Notes: generated by a model not told the origin, from the sequence alone. A stretch of DNA of 64,000 nucleotides from Desulforamulus aeronauticus DSM 10349 (GCF_900142375.1 NZ_FRAR01000018.1:62001-126000), one strand, 5' to 3'. Positions 1-8,798 are shown, numbered from the stretch's first letter. Numbers and translations: made by a program.

Positions 1-1
1 T

Positions 2-337
2 TTGCAGGAACTGCTGACCAAAGCAAGAGAAGCAGTACGTGCCAATAACCAAATCCCCCCTGTTTCCTTAAGCCTGGAAGAGCAAGAACTATTAAAAACT
101 GTGATTCCCATGCAATTGGGGGAAGAGAATGCCAAGAAAATGATGCTTTTAGTTACCGAAATCCGAGAAGGCAAGCGCCCACCACTTTCTGATGAGGAAA
201 GACTTGAAATGAACCAAAAGAATATGGAAGAAACTTTAATTAACTTCCTCACCAAATTAACCACTACTACTGATGAGGAAATGAATTCTGTCCTGGAAAT
301 GTGTGAGTGCATCCGCACCAGTCGCTATGGTCAATAG
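2..337 (+). CDS. Hypothetical protein, possibly cut by the window edge
   Basis: A 111-residue reading frame starts with TTG at the second base and ends in TAG. The frame may continue upstream of the window, so the true start is unknown. The product is acidic and helical, with Glu/Lys-rich stretches and no Cys cluster, membrane segment or motif that I recognise. It is followed by a spacer and then a strong terminator at 438-473, which suits the last gene of a transcript. No function can be assigned. Confidence 0.6.
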   Translation: MQELLTKAREAVRANNQIPPVSLSLEEQELLKTVIPMQLGEENAKKMMLLVTEIREGKRPPLSDEERLEMNQKNMEETLINFLTKLTTTTDEEMNSVLEMCECIRTSRYGQ

Positions 338-437
338 GTTTATCACACAGTCTTCAACCACCGACTAGCCTATTATTTAGCAAAAGCACTTTGCCGCTTG
401 TCAATACCCAAGACTAAAGGCCGCTGGCCTAACTGCT

Positions 438-473
438 AAATAGGGAGAGTTCGCTCTCCCTATTTATTTTTTA
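438..473 (+). terminator. Intrinsic terminator
   Basis: A 12-bp perfect stem (AAATAGGGAGAG with CTCTCCCTATTT) is closed by a TTCG tetraloop and followed by TTATTTTTT. It ends the transcript of the gene at 2-337 and faces the convergent gene at 476-850. Confidence 0.85.
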
Positions 474-475
474 TG

Positions 476-850
476 CTACTCCGCTTCCTTGATCCGACTC
501 ATAAATGTATTAATTGCCATTGCATCCTGTCCCAAAAATCCGGTGGATAGAATTTCTCCGTTACTAAGCCTTCCCACCACAGAATAATAGCTTTGTTTTT
601 TTAGCCCCTTGTCCATTAAACATCTCAAGCAGCACACAGTAAATAGCTCCGAATGAACTTTTTTAAAGATCACACCTTTTTTAGTATCCTCAATTACCCA
701 AAAAATCTGCTCTGGTTTTGGCTGCTTACAATATACACATTCTAAAGGCTCAGCCAAAATTTGCAACAGCTTTTCCTCTGCTTTACGACGTTTGCTTTCC
801 CAGTTCTTTGCTATGTAAATAATATCATTAATCTGCAACTCTTTATTCAT
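476..850 (-). CDS. Hypothetical Cys-rich protein (zinc-knuckle-like)
   Basis: The 124-residue product has a CVYC pair near residue 38 and a CCLRC cluster near residue 73, a spacing that could bind one metal ion (inference). An AAGGAGGG ribosome site lies 12 bases before the ATG at 850. There is no signal peptide or membrane segment. I do not recognise the family. It stands alone, convergent with the gene at the left edge and divergent from the tRNA-Arg gene. Confidence 0.65.
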   Translation of the reverse strand: MNKELQINDIIYIAKNWESKRRKAEEKLLQILAEPLECVYCKQPKPEQIFWVIEDTKKGVIFKKVHSELFTVCCLRCLMDKGLKKQSYYSVVGRLSNGEILSTGFLGQDAMAINTFMSRIKEAE

Positions 851-1027
851 TCCAGTCCATCTCCCTCCTTATTTAGAGAGTTCTAGTTTATTAAGACGTA
901 ATCCTACATCATATTGACTTTAAATAATCTTTATCATAAAATCAATAATGATAATAATCCATGATGAAATTTTTTCTTGTGTTATATAAAATACTATGAT
1001 ATCATATCATTTGTTGGCTCAAAAAAT

Positions 1028-1104
<77 letters not shown>

Positions 1105-1112
1105 CGAAAATC

Positions 1113-1146
1113 AAGGACTCTAGCGATTTCGCCAGAGTCCTTTTTC
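1113..1146 (+). terminator. Intrinsic terminator of tRNA-Arg
   Basis: AGGACTCT and AGAGTCCT arms with an inner GCG/CGC extension are followed by TTTTTC. It lies directly after the tRNA CCA end. Confidence 0.85.
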
Positions 1147-1286
1147 TGTGTAAGGGGAACAACCTCTAGTTATTTTTCGACATATCGTTACAGGAGATAA
1201 ATTGGAAATATCATGCAAGCTTATCACGTACCGTACATCAAACATACGTTCTGTAAGGATCAAAACAAAAGCACCCGGTTGGGTGC

Positions 1287-2005
1287 TTAATTTATTGACA
1301 TATTAAAAGTCTGATAGTCTTTATTGTCAAACATATTTTTGTAGAACGATAATTTTAACGTATCGCTTTTGCTATCTAGGCCAAAAATCATATCAGCGGT
1401 GCATGTGGCCCCAGAGGGTATTTTTTGGGGGTACTTATTTATTGTGTTTGGGTAAGTATATCCAACATTTCCATCTTTGTCAAAAACTTTAAAATACTCA
1501 TCAAATATATAAACATCTTCGCTATTAGAAATATTCTTGTAAGAATAATTGATATTTACAACTTGGGCGGGCTTTTTGTCGCTGTACTGGTTTCTTTCGG
1601 ACATAGTGGTGACTTTGTTAATCTTTAGTGTATAAAGCACTTTACCACTTTGATCTTTTATAGCAATTTCGTCATTTGACAAGGCTGGGGCTGTACTGGC
1701 TGCAGGAGTTGTACTAGCTGCGGGGATTGTACTTGTTGAAGGGCCAACCGTATGCTGTGCACCATTAGAGTTAATTACTACTGCATTCTGAGCAATATCC
1801 CATTCGACTTTGGCACCTAGTCCCTCGGCCACGTATTTAGCCGGTACCATAACCCGTCCGTTAATTAGCTGCGGTTTTACGTCCATTGATCCTGTAATGT
1901 TGTTACCGTTAATATAAGACTAATAGGGTTGCTGGCTGCAGCTATACCGGCAGTTGATAAAATAACGCCACAAATCAGACCTACAATAAATTTTTTGATT
2001 GTAAT
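1287..2005 (-). pseudogene. Broken secreted stalk-domain (copper amine oxidase N-like) protein
   Basis: The open part (from ATG 1886) starts inside a copper-amine-oxidase-N/stalk domain (LINGRVMVPAKYVAEGLGA...), followed by a Pro/Ala/Ser/Thr linker and a domain of about 110 residues. Upstream, the same domain continues in frame as YINGNNITGS, while a typical signal peptide (IKKFIVGLICGVILSTAGIA) sits one frame away; one base appears lost near 1914-1917. The signal peptide follows a strong AGGAGGGG site, but the codon there (2003-2005) is ATT rather than a normal start. Loss of the start and a frameshift together indicate a pseudogene. The transcript may still yield a cytoplasmic fragment. A related intact gene lies at 32686-33744. 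Confidence 0.75.
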
Positions 2006-2377
2006 CCCCTCCTAAATTTAATAGATATCCTAATAATCTCTATTAATAATACTTTCGTCAACTGTTTAGGAATTTTTCGACATTATTTGTACATTACATA
2101 TCACGTTGTCCCATAGCTTAATCCCCCACACCATTAGTATTACGGGTTGGTGCAATAAGCCCCGGCCATAATTTAAATATAATACGTAATTTTATCATTG
2201 CGTAAATTTCTGATAAAATCCTTGCATTCCGTCCTCAACGCTGCATGAACGTGTGAAATGAATTAGCAGTTTTGTAACAGTCTGCCGTCCCTATGCATTT
2301 CGATACAACTTTTACAATACCAAAGCGAACACTCCTATCATATTATATACAGAAAATAAATTTGGGGGCTTTAGGCA
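2006..2377. other. Intergenic region within the prophage remnant
   Basis: I see no gene. The only structure is an AT-rich inverted repeat, ATTTTATCA (2189-2197) with TGATAAAAT (2211-2219), without a T-run. The promoter of the rightward pair starting at 2378 should lie here but is not clear. Confidence 0.5.
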
Positions 2378-2752
2378 GTGGAAAAAAAATACAGGTTGAA
2401 TAATGTTGTTTTTAATTATGCAGGAAGACCTCTGTTTACTAGAGAGAATGCATCGAACATAATTTTGTTTAATACTTTTAGCACAGTTCAAAGTAATACA
2501 CCAATTTGGACACCGGCAACGGGTAAAGCAATCTTTCTGACGGCAGTGCAAGCTTCTTCAGTTTCCGCTTTAACTATTACCTTAAACAGAGGGGGAAACG
2601 ACCCTTTTCTGTCAATTGTTTTGACATCTTCCTTTGCTAACTTTAGTCAAAGCTTTTCTTCTCCTATAAAATTTGTACAGAATGAAGTGATTTCTCTCAG
2701 TACCAGTGTCGCAGGAACAATATATATCACACTCCTGGGTTATGAAGTTTAA
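2378..2752 (+). CDS. Hypothetical protein, paralogue of the next gene
   Basis: A 124-residue product starting with GTG at 2378. It shares with the following gene an N-terminal block (RPLFTRE.AS), a W-T-P motif near residue 48, L-T-x-VQAS, and a closing ISL.TS segment, so the two arose by duplication. It is rich in Ser, Thr and Asn and in alternating hydrophobic residues, suggesting a beta-sheet structural or surface protein (inference). There is no signal peptide. Its position between the att-like repeats makes a phage structural role possible. I do not recognise a family. Confidence 0.6.
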   Translation: MEKKYRLNNVVFNYAGRPLFTRENASNIILFNTFSTVQSNTPIWTPATGKAIFLTAVQASSVSALTITLNRGGNDPFLSIVLTSSFANFSQSFSSPIKFVQNEVISLSTSVAGTIYITLLGYEV

Positions 2753-2788
2753 CCTCGGTCAGAGCACTGAAAGGAGTTGTACATAGTA

Positions 2789-3679
2789 ATGAATAATGCC
2801 AAGCGTAACAATACTATATTTTCCTTAGAAAATCAGCCTTTATTTACCAGGGAAGGTGCCTCTTATATAACCAAACATTATTCTTTTGGTATTTTATCTA
2901 CAGAAGTACCACTCTGGACACCTTCACCCACAAAATGTATTAACCTTACGTCAGTGCAGGCATCAGCTCCATTGGGAGTGACATTAACGTTAAGCAGTAA
3001 TGGTAATGCATTTTTTGCTTTAAGAGTAACATCACATTCTGCAGCCATAAGTCAACAATTTCCTTCCGAATATAGATTTAAGCCTAATGATGCTATTTCT
3101 TTACGTACCTCCGATGAAGAAAGGGCAACTGAAACTTCAGGTGCTTCGAATGCCACGCAGGTGGCCTATAATAGCCGCAGCGATTTTATAAATGTAGCCA
3201 ACGCCACAGGACTTCCTAATATGCAATTTGCCACATTAAATTCAGCATTAATAACCAGAACCAGTGGCCGACTTGTGTTGGAATATAGTAACCTGGTACC
3301 ATCGGCAAGCAGCCAGCTTCAAATCGAAAGCGTTAAAATAAATTTTTATTGCCGACTTTCCTTAACACTTGCCGTAGGCACCAGTTCTATGATTTATTAC
3401 TGGCGGCCCGACCCCGCTGAAGATTGGATTCAACTTCAGCAGGAGAGCCTTTCCCTGATAGGCACTATTGATCATTTATCAGTCCCTATCCAGCAGGATA
3501 TTACCACGGAAGTGCTGGCAGCAACTAATCCGTGGAATGTAATAAAAAACATGCAAACATCTTTTGTAGGTGGGCATACAGGTCTTGGACTAGGAAATAC
3601 AATACAGCTGGATGCTGTGGTAATTGATATCCGCATGGTCGGTAAAAACGAGATTTCCCTCTTTGGTTCAGAAACGTAA
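2789..3679 (+). CDS. Hypothetical beta-rich protein, longer paralogue
   Basis: I place the start at ATG 2789, 12 bases after AAGGAG; a TTG at 2777 abuts the ribosome site and is less likely. The first ~110 residues match the preceding gene. The remaining ~185 residues are a separate Ser/Thr-rich, beta-type region with no motif I know. It lies 36 bases after the previous gene, so the two probably form one transcript. No transmembrane or signal segment is seen. Function is unknown; a phage- or surface-associated structural role is only an inference. Confidence 0.65.
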   Translation: MNNAKRNNTIFSLENQPLFTREGASYITKHYSFGILSTEVPLWTPSPTKCINLTSVQASAPLGVTLTLSSNGNAFFALRVTSHSAAISQQFPSEYRFKPNDAISLRTSDEERATETSGASNATQVAYNSRSDFINVANATGLPNMQFATLNSALITRTSGRLVLEYSNLVPSASSQLQIESVKINFYCRLSLTLAVGTSSMIYYWRPDPAEDWIQLQQESLSLIGTIDHLSVPIQQDITTEVLAATNPWNVIKNMQTSFVGGHTGLGLGNTIQLDAVVIDIRMVGKNEISLFGSET

Positions 3680-3705
3680 ACAGCTCTCGTATTTCAATGC
3701 GCTGC

Positions 3706-3960
3706 CTAGTCATAAACAACCACCTCCGCAGTATCTGGCTGAGAGTTAATACCTTTTGCGTACGCATTGATGTAAAAGGTGCCGTTGTGCTGTGAGATAA
3801 AATCAAATTCCGCTATGCCGTTTGTTGGGACCAATTCTGCTGTTTGTATAACTTCTCCATCTGATAGGATTTTGATAGCAATTGGAGTGTTTTGGTCTGT
3901 TAAATCTTTTTCCTCCCATGATACATGGCCCATATCACCGGTTAAATTGTACTGAGCCAT
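3706..3960 (-). CDS. Small hypothetical phage-associated protein
   Basis: The 84-residue product alternates polar and hydrophobic residues in the style of a single immunoglobulin-like or beta-sandwich domain (inference). Its ATG lies inside the overlapping remnant at 3935-4078, and only a weak AGGTGAG site precedes it. It follows the baseplate gene on the same strand. It may be a remnant created by a deletion junction; no function is assignable. Confidence 0.45.
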   Translation of the reverse strand: MAQYNLTGDMGHVSWEEKDLTDQNTPIAIKILSDGEVIQTAELVPTNGIAEFDFISQHNGTFYINAYAKGINSQPDTAEVVVYD

Positions 3961-4078
3961 TTTGGGCTTTAGTTATCTCACCTAGTAGGTCAGTTCCAAA
4001 CTCCTGCCGTTAATACAAAAGAGCCAGGGGCGTAGCCCTGACTCTCACAACTTGACCGCCAATATTAATCTCTTTCAT
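3935..4078 (-). pseudogene. Truncated phage tail-gene remnant with internal stop
   Basis: From ATG 4078 the frame reads MKEINIGGQVVRVRATPLALLY, then TAA (4010-4012). In the same frame, similar-looking coding sequence continues (RQEFGTDLLGEITKAQ) and then runs into a TGA inside the next gene. Short phage proteins with a KEI-G-x-VRVRATPLALLYY-QEF pattern occur in tail regions (recalled, not searched). The pattern therefore points to a nonsense mutation at a second Tyr codon plus a 3' truncation. Only the N-terminal ~45 codons of a normally longer gene remain. Confidence 0.6.
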
Positions 4079-4089
4079 GTTTTACACCC

Positions 4090-5124
4090 CTAACGATCCG
4101 CGTTCGCGGTATTTATTCTTCGTAAGCTAGGCATTGCGAAATAGACCGGGTTATTTATATTGGCTTCATTGGTTTGTACATACGCTCGATGTCTTTCATT
4201 CTCTCCCTGCCAACGAAATTCTGTCGTAAACAGCCGCCAGTCATTGCTTATCACTCGCGTGCCATCCTCGGAGCCTAAAACGTAGTCATAGCTACCGCCG
4301 TCGTACGGAATAATAAAACGCGCTTCGACGTTATTAAATTCCGTCCCGTCTTTTCGAGCGTAATAAGACACCCGATATAGCTCTCCCGGTATCAATTCCA
4401 CAGTTGTTGTACCGTCTAGCCAAGTCCAAGGCTGCCATAGCTTTAACACACGGCCTCCGTGTTGCATCTGATCTAAAATTTCGAATTGACCTGAGGTAAG
4501 GGAGCCCCATGTGAAGGGAGTCGGATAGATGTTTGGCCCCTGCGCGCCAAACATCACATCGCGCCAAAAGTCATCTACAGTCCCGGTATTTCCTTGCATC
4601 AACCAGAGGTCATAAGCGGAGGCTCCTGCCGGACCAGGTTCGCCCTGAGGACCTTGTTTTCCTTCCAGATTTTTCACATCTGTGATTAACTGCTGTAAAA
4701 TGGGTAATTCGTTCGTACTCTCAATCGCCTCGTCATTCAGAAGGGCTTTCCGAACATAAAAACTAAAGCTAGTTGTTGTAAGCAGCTTTGCTCTATCCAT
4801 ATCCAGCAGTCTTACTTCAGCCTGCACCAAACCGGCTGCTGCGATCGTGTTTGTTTTTAGAATACACGTTATTTTTCCATTGACGGTGTCCGTGATGTTT
4901 ACTCCGTTGGCCAGATCCTGAATAACAATTGTGCCGTCAGGTTTTGCGAAAACAATTTCGACGCTCAGTTCTGATAGGTCCACAGGATTATTCATATCTC
5001 TAATTGAGATGTCCAGAGTGCAGGTTCCGATATCCCCCTGCACAAATTCGATAGTAGGAGCAGGCACAATCACAGCCTTTTCGCGCTTTATACCCAGAGA
5101 AAGCTCGTATTTTTTTAACAACAT
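4090..5124 (-). CDS. Phage baseplate upper protein (BppU-like) with collagen-like linker
   Basis: The 344-residue product has an N-terminal domain (about 1-140) resembling the BppU/DUF2479 family of baseplate upper proteins. A coiled stretch and a short collagen-like Gly-x-x run (GKQGPQGEPGPAG, near 155-168) follow, then an SAYDLWL-x-GN-GT segment typical of phage fibre joints. The C-terminal ~140 residues form a carbohydrate-binding-like beta domain. Such proteins join the receptor-binding module to the baseplate. The ribosome site AAGGAG lies 8 bases before the ATG. The gene looks intact although its neighbours are truncated, and it overlaps the upstream fragment by 10 bases. Confidence 0.75.
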   Translation of the reverse strand: MLLKKYELSLGIKREKAVIVPAPTIEFVQGDIGTCTLDISIRDMNNPVDLSELSVEIVFAKPDGTIVIQDLANGVNITDTVNGKITCILKTNTIAAAGLVQAEVRLLDMDRAKLLTTTSFSFYVRKALLNDEAIESTNELPILQQLITDVKNLEGKQGPQGEPGPAGASAYDLWLMQGNTGTVDDFWRDVMFGAQGPNIYPTPFTWGSLTSGQFEILDQMQHGGRVLKLWQPWTWLDGTTTVELIPGELYRVSYYARKDGTEFNNVEARFIIPYDGGSYDYVLGSEDGTRVISNDWRLFTTEFRWQGENERHRAYVQTNEANINNPVYFAMPSLRRINTANADR

Positions 5125-5411
5125 TTTATTCTCCTTCCAAACAAATAGTAGTCATTAGCATGTAACATCCACTGGCTAAAAGGAACGCCATCACCGTTAC
5201 TATCCTTCTTAAAGTTGCCATCCTTCCCTAGCAAGTTAACCAACTGCCGCCCCTTAAACTTCGGCTTTAGCTGTGATGCCCTGAGTGCGTTTAGAACGCT
5301 TAGACCGTGAGGCAAGGTAACGGATTGTTTACTGTCGGTTTTTAATTCCTGCGTGTAGTCGGCCAAATGGGTATCAAGGACCGTCTTTTGGGCGGCATTT
5401 TGATCTATCAA
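5115..5411 (-). CDS. Phage tail-fibre C-terminal fragment
   Basis: A 98-residue frame starting at TTG 5411 with no convincing ribosome site; an in-frame TAA lies five codons upstream. The segment around residues 50-80 (PKFKGRQLVNLLGKDGNF) is a pattern I associate with C-terminal ends of phage tail or structural fibres that wrap the start of a ligand-binding domain. The gene is probably the 3' remainder of a longer tail protein cut by a deletion near 5412-5430. It overlaps the BppU gene by 10 bases, the usual tight phage arrangement. Confidence 0.5.
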   Translation of the reverse strand: MIDQNAAQKTVLDTHLADYTQELKTDSKQSVTLPHGLSVLNALRASQLKPKFKGRQLVNLLGKDGNFKKDSNGDGVPFSQWMLHANDYYLFGRRIKCC

Positions 5412-5460
5412 ATCCAGGTTTCGTTATACGCCTGCCGATTGAAAACTTCACAGTGGCTTT

Positions 5461-5727
5461 TTAAGTTCTAAATTTGGTGTTGTTGTAGGCATTTATTTCC
5501 CCCTTATCTTTTTTAGAAGTAATCTTCATACAAAGAATAACCCTGGTAGCTGTGTCGCTACCAGGGTATAAAGAGGACATATTAATTTGGGTTATTCTCG
5601 ACCAGCCCCATACCATTAGAGCATAATAAACTAAGGAACCGATTACTATCTGCAACCATTGTGGAGCGTAGCATCTGTTTAGGGCAGCCACTACCAGAAC
5701 CACTTCGGAGATGGTGATCAGTTTCAT
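5461..5727 (-). CDS. Small putative membrane protein in the prophage remnant
   Basis: The 88-residue frame has two hydrophobic stretches near residues 3-15 and 24-42, followed by a polar, basic tail. In a tail-lysis context a holin-like role would be possible, but the sequence does not show it, and the C-terminal part may be out-of-frame debris. It is divergent from the integrase stump at 5733. No clear ribosome site is seen. Confidence 0.3.
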   Translation of the reverse strand: MKLITISEVVLVVAALNRCYAPQWLQIVIGSLVYYALMVWGWSRITQINMSSLYPGSDTATRVILCMKITSKKDKGEINAYNNTKFRT

Positions 5728-5732
5728 GTAAT

Positions 5733-5909
5733 GATAGCACTAGCTCTATCTATTGGAATTCGCGCGGTGAATTAATGGGCCTTGGCAACATTGTAAGTAG
5801 CCAATTGGGCCATGCAAACATAGCGACCACAGGCGACATACACGTCCACGCCTTAAAGTCTGTTGATAAGGAAATAGCTAAAAATGGATCAATTCTTTAC
5901 CCTGAATAA
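5733..5909 (+). pseudogene. int: 3' fragment of a tyrosine integrase
   Basis: The frame ending at TAA 5907-5909 encodes SSQLGHANIATTGDIHVHAL followed by KSVDKE and a short tail. This is the C-terminal box of tyrosine recombinases, LGH-x-x-x-x-TT-x-x-Y-x-H, in which the Tyr is the nucleophile. Here that position is His, so even the surviving box is inactive. Only about 45-55 codons remain. It is followed by a terminator and, about 200 bases later, by the degenerate tRNA copy, the expected position of an integrase beside an attachment site. Confidence 0.75.
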
Positions 5910-5920
5910 ACCAATATCCA

Positions 5921-5952
5921 AAAAAGAGCAGGCTTAACCTTGCTCTTTTTTT
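5921..5952 (+). terminator. Intrinsic terminator after the integrase remnant
   Basis: AAAAAGAGCA pairs with TGCTCTTTTT across a short loop and is followed by a T-run. It sits 12 bases after the integrase stop codon. Confidence 0.8.
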
Positions 5953-6103
5953 GCACTTACAGAAGGCTTTAATTGATGTTTTCTGATGTTTAACGACACA
6001 AGATAACATCTAACAATAACCAATAATACCCAATAAAAAATTTACTAAACCATATGATTACTGACTTATCCAGGTTTCGCCTAACTATACCAAATCCACG
6101 GTA

Positions 6104-6156
6104 CCGCACTTCTAATCCGTAAGTCGGGGGCGCCAATTCCTCTTAGACACGCTACA
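6104..6156 (+). repeat. Degenerate tRNA-Arg 3' half (att-like site)
   Basis: ACTTCTAATCCGTA-A-GTCGGGGG at 6108-6130 matches the anticodon-to-T-arm part of tRNA-Arg (1059-1081) with one mismatch. Similarity then decays through the T-loop and acceptor stem to about 6156. It cannot fold as a tRNA. It is best read as the distal attachment site left by prophage integration. Confidence 0.75.
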
Positions 6157-6443
6157 AGTCCACGTCTCGTAATAAAATCTACCTTTCCGAATATCTTCAT
6201 TTTGCATTGAACACATAATAGTCCTATGTTAAATTTAAAAGGATAATACAAAGCCTCATTCTGGATCATCTCCCCTACTCTAAGAGAAGATGCCGTGAGA
6301 GGGGAGCTGTCTGCGATGTTGTTCGAAGCAAGAGAGTGCACAAGGATTTATTCGTCATGACAACTCGTAACAACGGGTTACCATATTATAAAGCTCCTGC
6401 CACCAGCCGCCATAGTAATGAAGCATGAGGAGGATTTTATACT
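6157..6443. other. Intergenic region before a diguanylate cyclase gene
   Basis: No gene is supported. A short inverted repeat (CTCCCCT near 6270, AGGGGAG near 6298) is the only structure noted. GAGGAGG at 6427-6433 is the ribosome site of the next gene. Confidence 0.5.
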
Positions 6444-8048
6444 TTGGACAATGTCGATATCATTAATATGCTGCTGGTTTTATCCACATTGGTGATATTA
6501 TGTTTCTTATTGTTAGTCGCAAAAAGAACGCCAAAAAAGCAAATTCATTATGCCGTTTTAAGTATGACGGCCAGCATTCTCCTATGGAATGTCGCAGTAT
6601 TATTGCATTTGACTTTTGACAATGTCCCATGGATATTGGCAATTTGTGAGCGACTGTACTTTTTGGGTACGATTCTCGTATCAATTTCAATATTATTTAC
6701 CGGGTTAATATTTGCTCGAACCAAAATAAAATTTACATGGAAGCATGCACTGCTGTTTGTCGTTCCTGTTATCTCTATTGTGGTGCTGCTTACGAATCAG
6801 AGTCATCACTTGTTTTATACTGTCTTTAGCCTGATACCCTCCAAGCAAACTTTTGGTATCTATTTTACTATACATACGATATATTCCTATTCGTGTATAG
6901 GGATTGGTTTGGCCTATCTCGTGATTTTTTCCATAAAAAATTATGGTGTTTTCTCCAAACAATCCTCGCTAATAGTTATTGGAATTATGATTTCGCTAAT
7001 CATTGATGCGATCAGCACATTTAAGATCTTTGATTGGTCAACGGCAATCGAAAATATTGCCTTTGCTGTGACCATTAGCTTTTTTATTATAGCTACGGTA
7101 AAGTTTGATTTCCTGAACGTAATACCCATCGCCTTGCAAACGGTTGTTGATTTGATTTCTGACAGCTACGTGGTGATTGATGAGGATTTTAAAATCATTG
7201 ATTACAACAAAGCTTTTGTAGGCGGTTTTACCGGGGTATCTAGAAAAATCGGCATTATGGCAGTAATCAAAAAGAATTATGGCGATCTCGATGTTAAAAG
7301 GTTCATGGACTTTCTGGGCGAAGCAGTTCATGATCAAAAAAAAGTGAGCTTTGAAATGCCTAAGCCCGTGGGTGAAGCCATTGCCTATTATATGGTGAAA
7401 ATCACACCTATTTATGTCAGCGGCAATCATATAGGAACTATAATTTTAAAACAGAATATTACTGAGCATAAAAATAATTTGAAGGAGGTTATGCAGCTCA
7501 ATGAGAGGCTGCAGAGTCTGGCAACCCGAGATTGGCTGACGCAGTCTTATAATAGATATTTCTTTGATGAAAGATTACAGCAGGAGATTGACCTCGTAAA
7601 CAGACTGCAGGCATATGGTCAAGAACCAGACAAAAGCGTCAAAAATTTTGGCTTAATCATGTTTGATATAGACTATTTTAAAATCTATAACGATAATAAT
7701 GGACATCTGGCAGGAGATGAGCTTTTACAAACAATCGTTACGGTTGTTAAAGAGGCGTTATATCCGACTGATATATTATGCAGATACGGTGGAGAAGAGT
7801 TTGCCGTTATTTGCTGCCATACCTCAGAGAAAGGGATTAAAATAGCCGCGGAAAAGATCAGAAAGACTGTGGAAGATTATGCTTTCAAGTTTCAGGATAA
7901 ACAGCCGGGTGATAACCTGACAGTTAGCATTGGCGCAGCATACTATTCAACAGCTAACATAAAAAGGGAGGAGTTAATAAAAAGAGCTGATAATTGTCTG
8001 TATTTAGCCAAAAGCAGCGGCAGGAATAAGGCTGTTTTTGATGCATAA
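6444..8048 (+). CDS. Membrane diguanylate cyclase (7TM-PAS-GGDEF)
   Basis: Synthesises cyclic di-GMP from two GTP. Residues 1-225 form about seven membrane helices of the histidine-kinase-type N-terminal 7TM sensor region. A PAS-like domain covers roughly 230-345 and a GGDEF domain about 365-530, with the active motif GGEEF near residue 449 and the metal-binding FDIDYFK upstream. The RxxD product-inhibition site is missing (YPTD at that position), so feedback inhibition is unlikely. The start is TTG, 10 bases after GAGGAGG. It is a single-gene transcript at the edge of the prophage remnant. Confidence 0.9.
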   Translation: MDNVDIINMLLVLSTLVILCFLLLVAKRTPKKQIHYAVLSMTASILLWNVAVLLHLTFDNVPWILAICERLYFLGTILVSISILFTGLIFARTKIKFTWKHALLFVVPVISIVVLLTNQSHHLFYTVFSLIPSKQTFGIYFTIHTIYSYSCIGIGLAYLVIFSIKNYGVFSKQSSLIVIGIMISLIIDAISTFKIFDWSTAIENIAFAVTISFFIIATVKFDFLNVIPIALQTVVDLISDSYVVIDEDFKIIDYNKAFVGGFTGVSRKIGIMAVIKKNYGDLDVKRFMDFLGEAVHDQKKVSFEMPKPVGEAIAYYMVKITPIYVSGNHIGTIILKQNITEHKNNLKEVMQLNERLQSLATRDWLTQSYNRYFFDERLQQEIDLVNRLQAYGQEPDKSVKNFGLIMFDIDYFKIYNDNNGHLAGDELLQTIVTVVKEALYPTDILCRYGGEEFAVICCHTSEKGIKIAAEKIRKTVEDYAFKFQDKQPGDNLTVSIGAAYYSTANIKREELIKRADNCLYLAKSSGRNKAVFDA

Positions 8049-8798
8049 ACAGACACATGGACTTTACGGAATATGGACACTAACAAATCTTAGAAAATCT
8101 TTTTATGCAGCAAAGTACGTTATTATGATTTAAAATGCATCACACAGATAACCCAGTCTGTATTTGCCTAACAGTAAAAAATTTTTTGCATCATGACGCC
8201 ATATAAACTTAGGCATTGCAAGGGTTTGCGATGTCTTTTCTTGTTAGTGGAAGTAGCGAATTGATGTTTATACAGATAACTAAGACTTTTACTTATTCCA
8301 TCTCTCAACCATACTCTTAAGCAGACCTGATTATCTATTCTAGAATGGCCCAATGAGACTTGGTGTTTTAAGTCTATGAATAATGTTCACATTTACTACA
8401 AAGAAACCTGCAACCAACACCTAAATTATTAAGTTGCTCGCCCAAAGTTCCATTTCTCTACTGCACTTTGGGCAAGCAAGTGGTATAACAGCAAAGATCA
8501 GTATCTAATGGACTTATATATTAGAATTTTCATGAAAATTGCCACAACTTATGATTGCAAACATACAAAGCAAAGTATATGATTTTATTATAACTATAAG
8601 TTGAAATAAGTATGTTTTCTTTCTCAATAAAGTTACTTCCAGTCTTTGAAAAGTTTATTATTTGACTTCAATATGCCTTGATTCATTACAAAGCCGAGAG
8701 TTTCAAAATCATTGTAAAGAAGTATATCTTAAAGGCGTATGCCCAAGATATCTTGCCAATATAAATAACAATGATTGATGAAAAGGAGGTTCTAATGT
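8049..8798. other. Long intergenic region upstream of catalase
   Basis: No convincing gene; a 61-codon leftward frame (8168-8353) lacks a ribosome site and any family pattern. There is a 15-bp inverted repeat with one mismatch (8434-8448 with 8465-8479) lacking a T-run, and a CAAGATATCTTG palindrome at 8744-8755. AAGGAGG at 8782-8788 is the catalase ribosome site. TTATAACTATAAG near 8590 resembles half of a PerR box, but too weakly to call. Confidence 0.5.

Noticed and set aside
931-962. AT-rich repeat resembling a Fur or PerR site upstream of the gene at 476-850
   Set aside because: Only about 13 of 19 consensus positions match and the region is very AT-rich, so chance is likely.
6081-6341. 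Leftward 86-codon frame across the att-like repeat
   Set aside because: It runs over the tRNA-derived sequence, has no ribosome site and no family pattern.
8168-8353. Leftward 61-codon frame upstream of catalase
   Set aside because: No ribosome site, composition unlike neighbouring genes, and no recognisable motif; perhaps a relic.
8587-8601. Possible PerR box upstream of catalase
   Set aside because: Only about 9 of 14 defined positions match; too weak to call.
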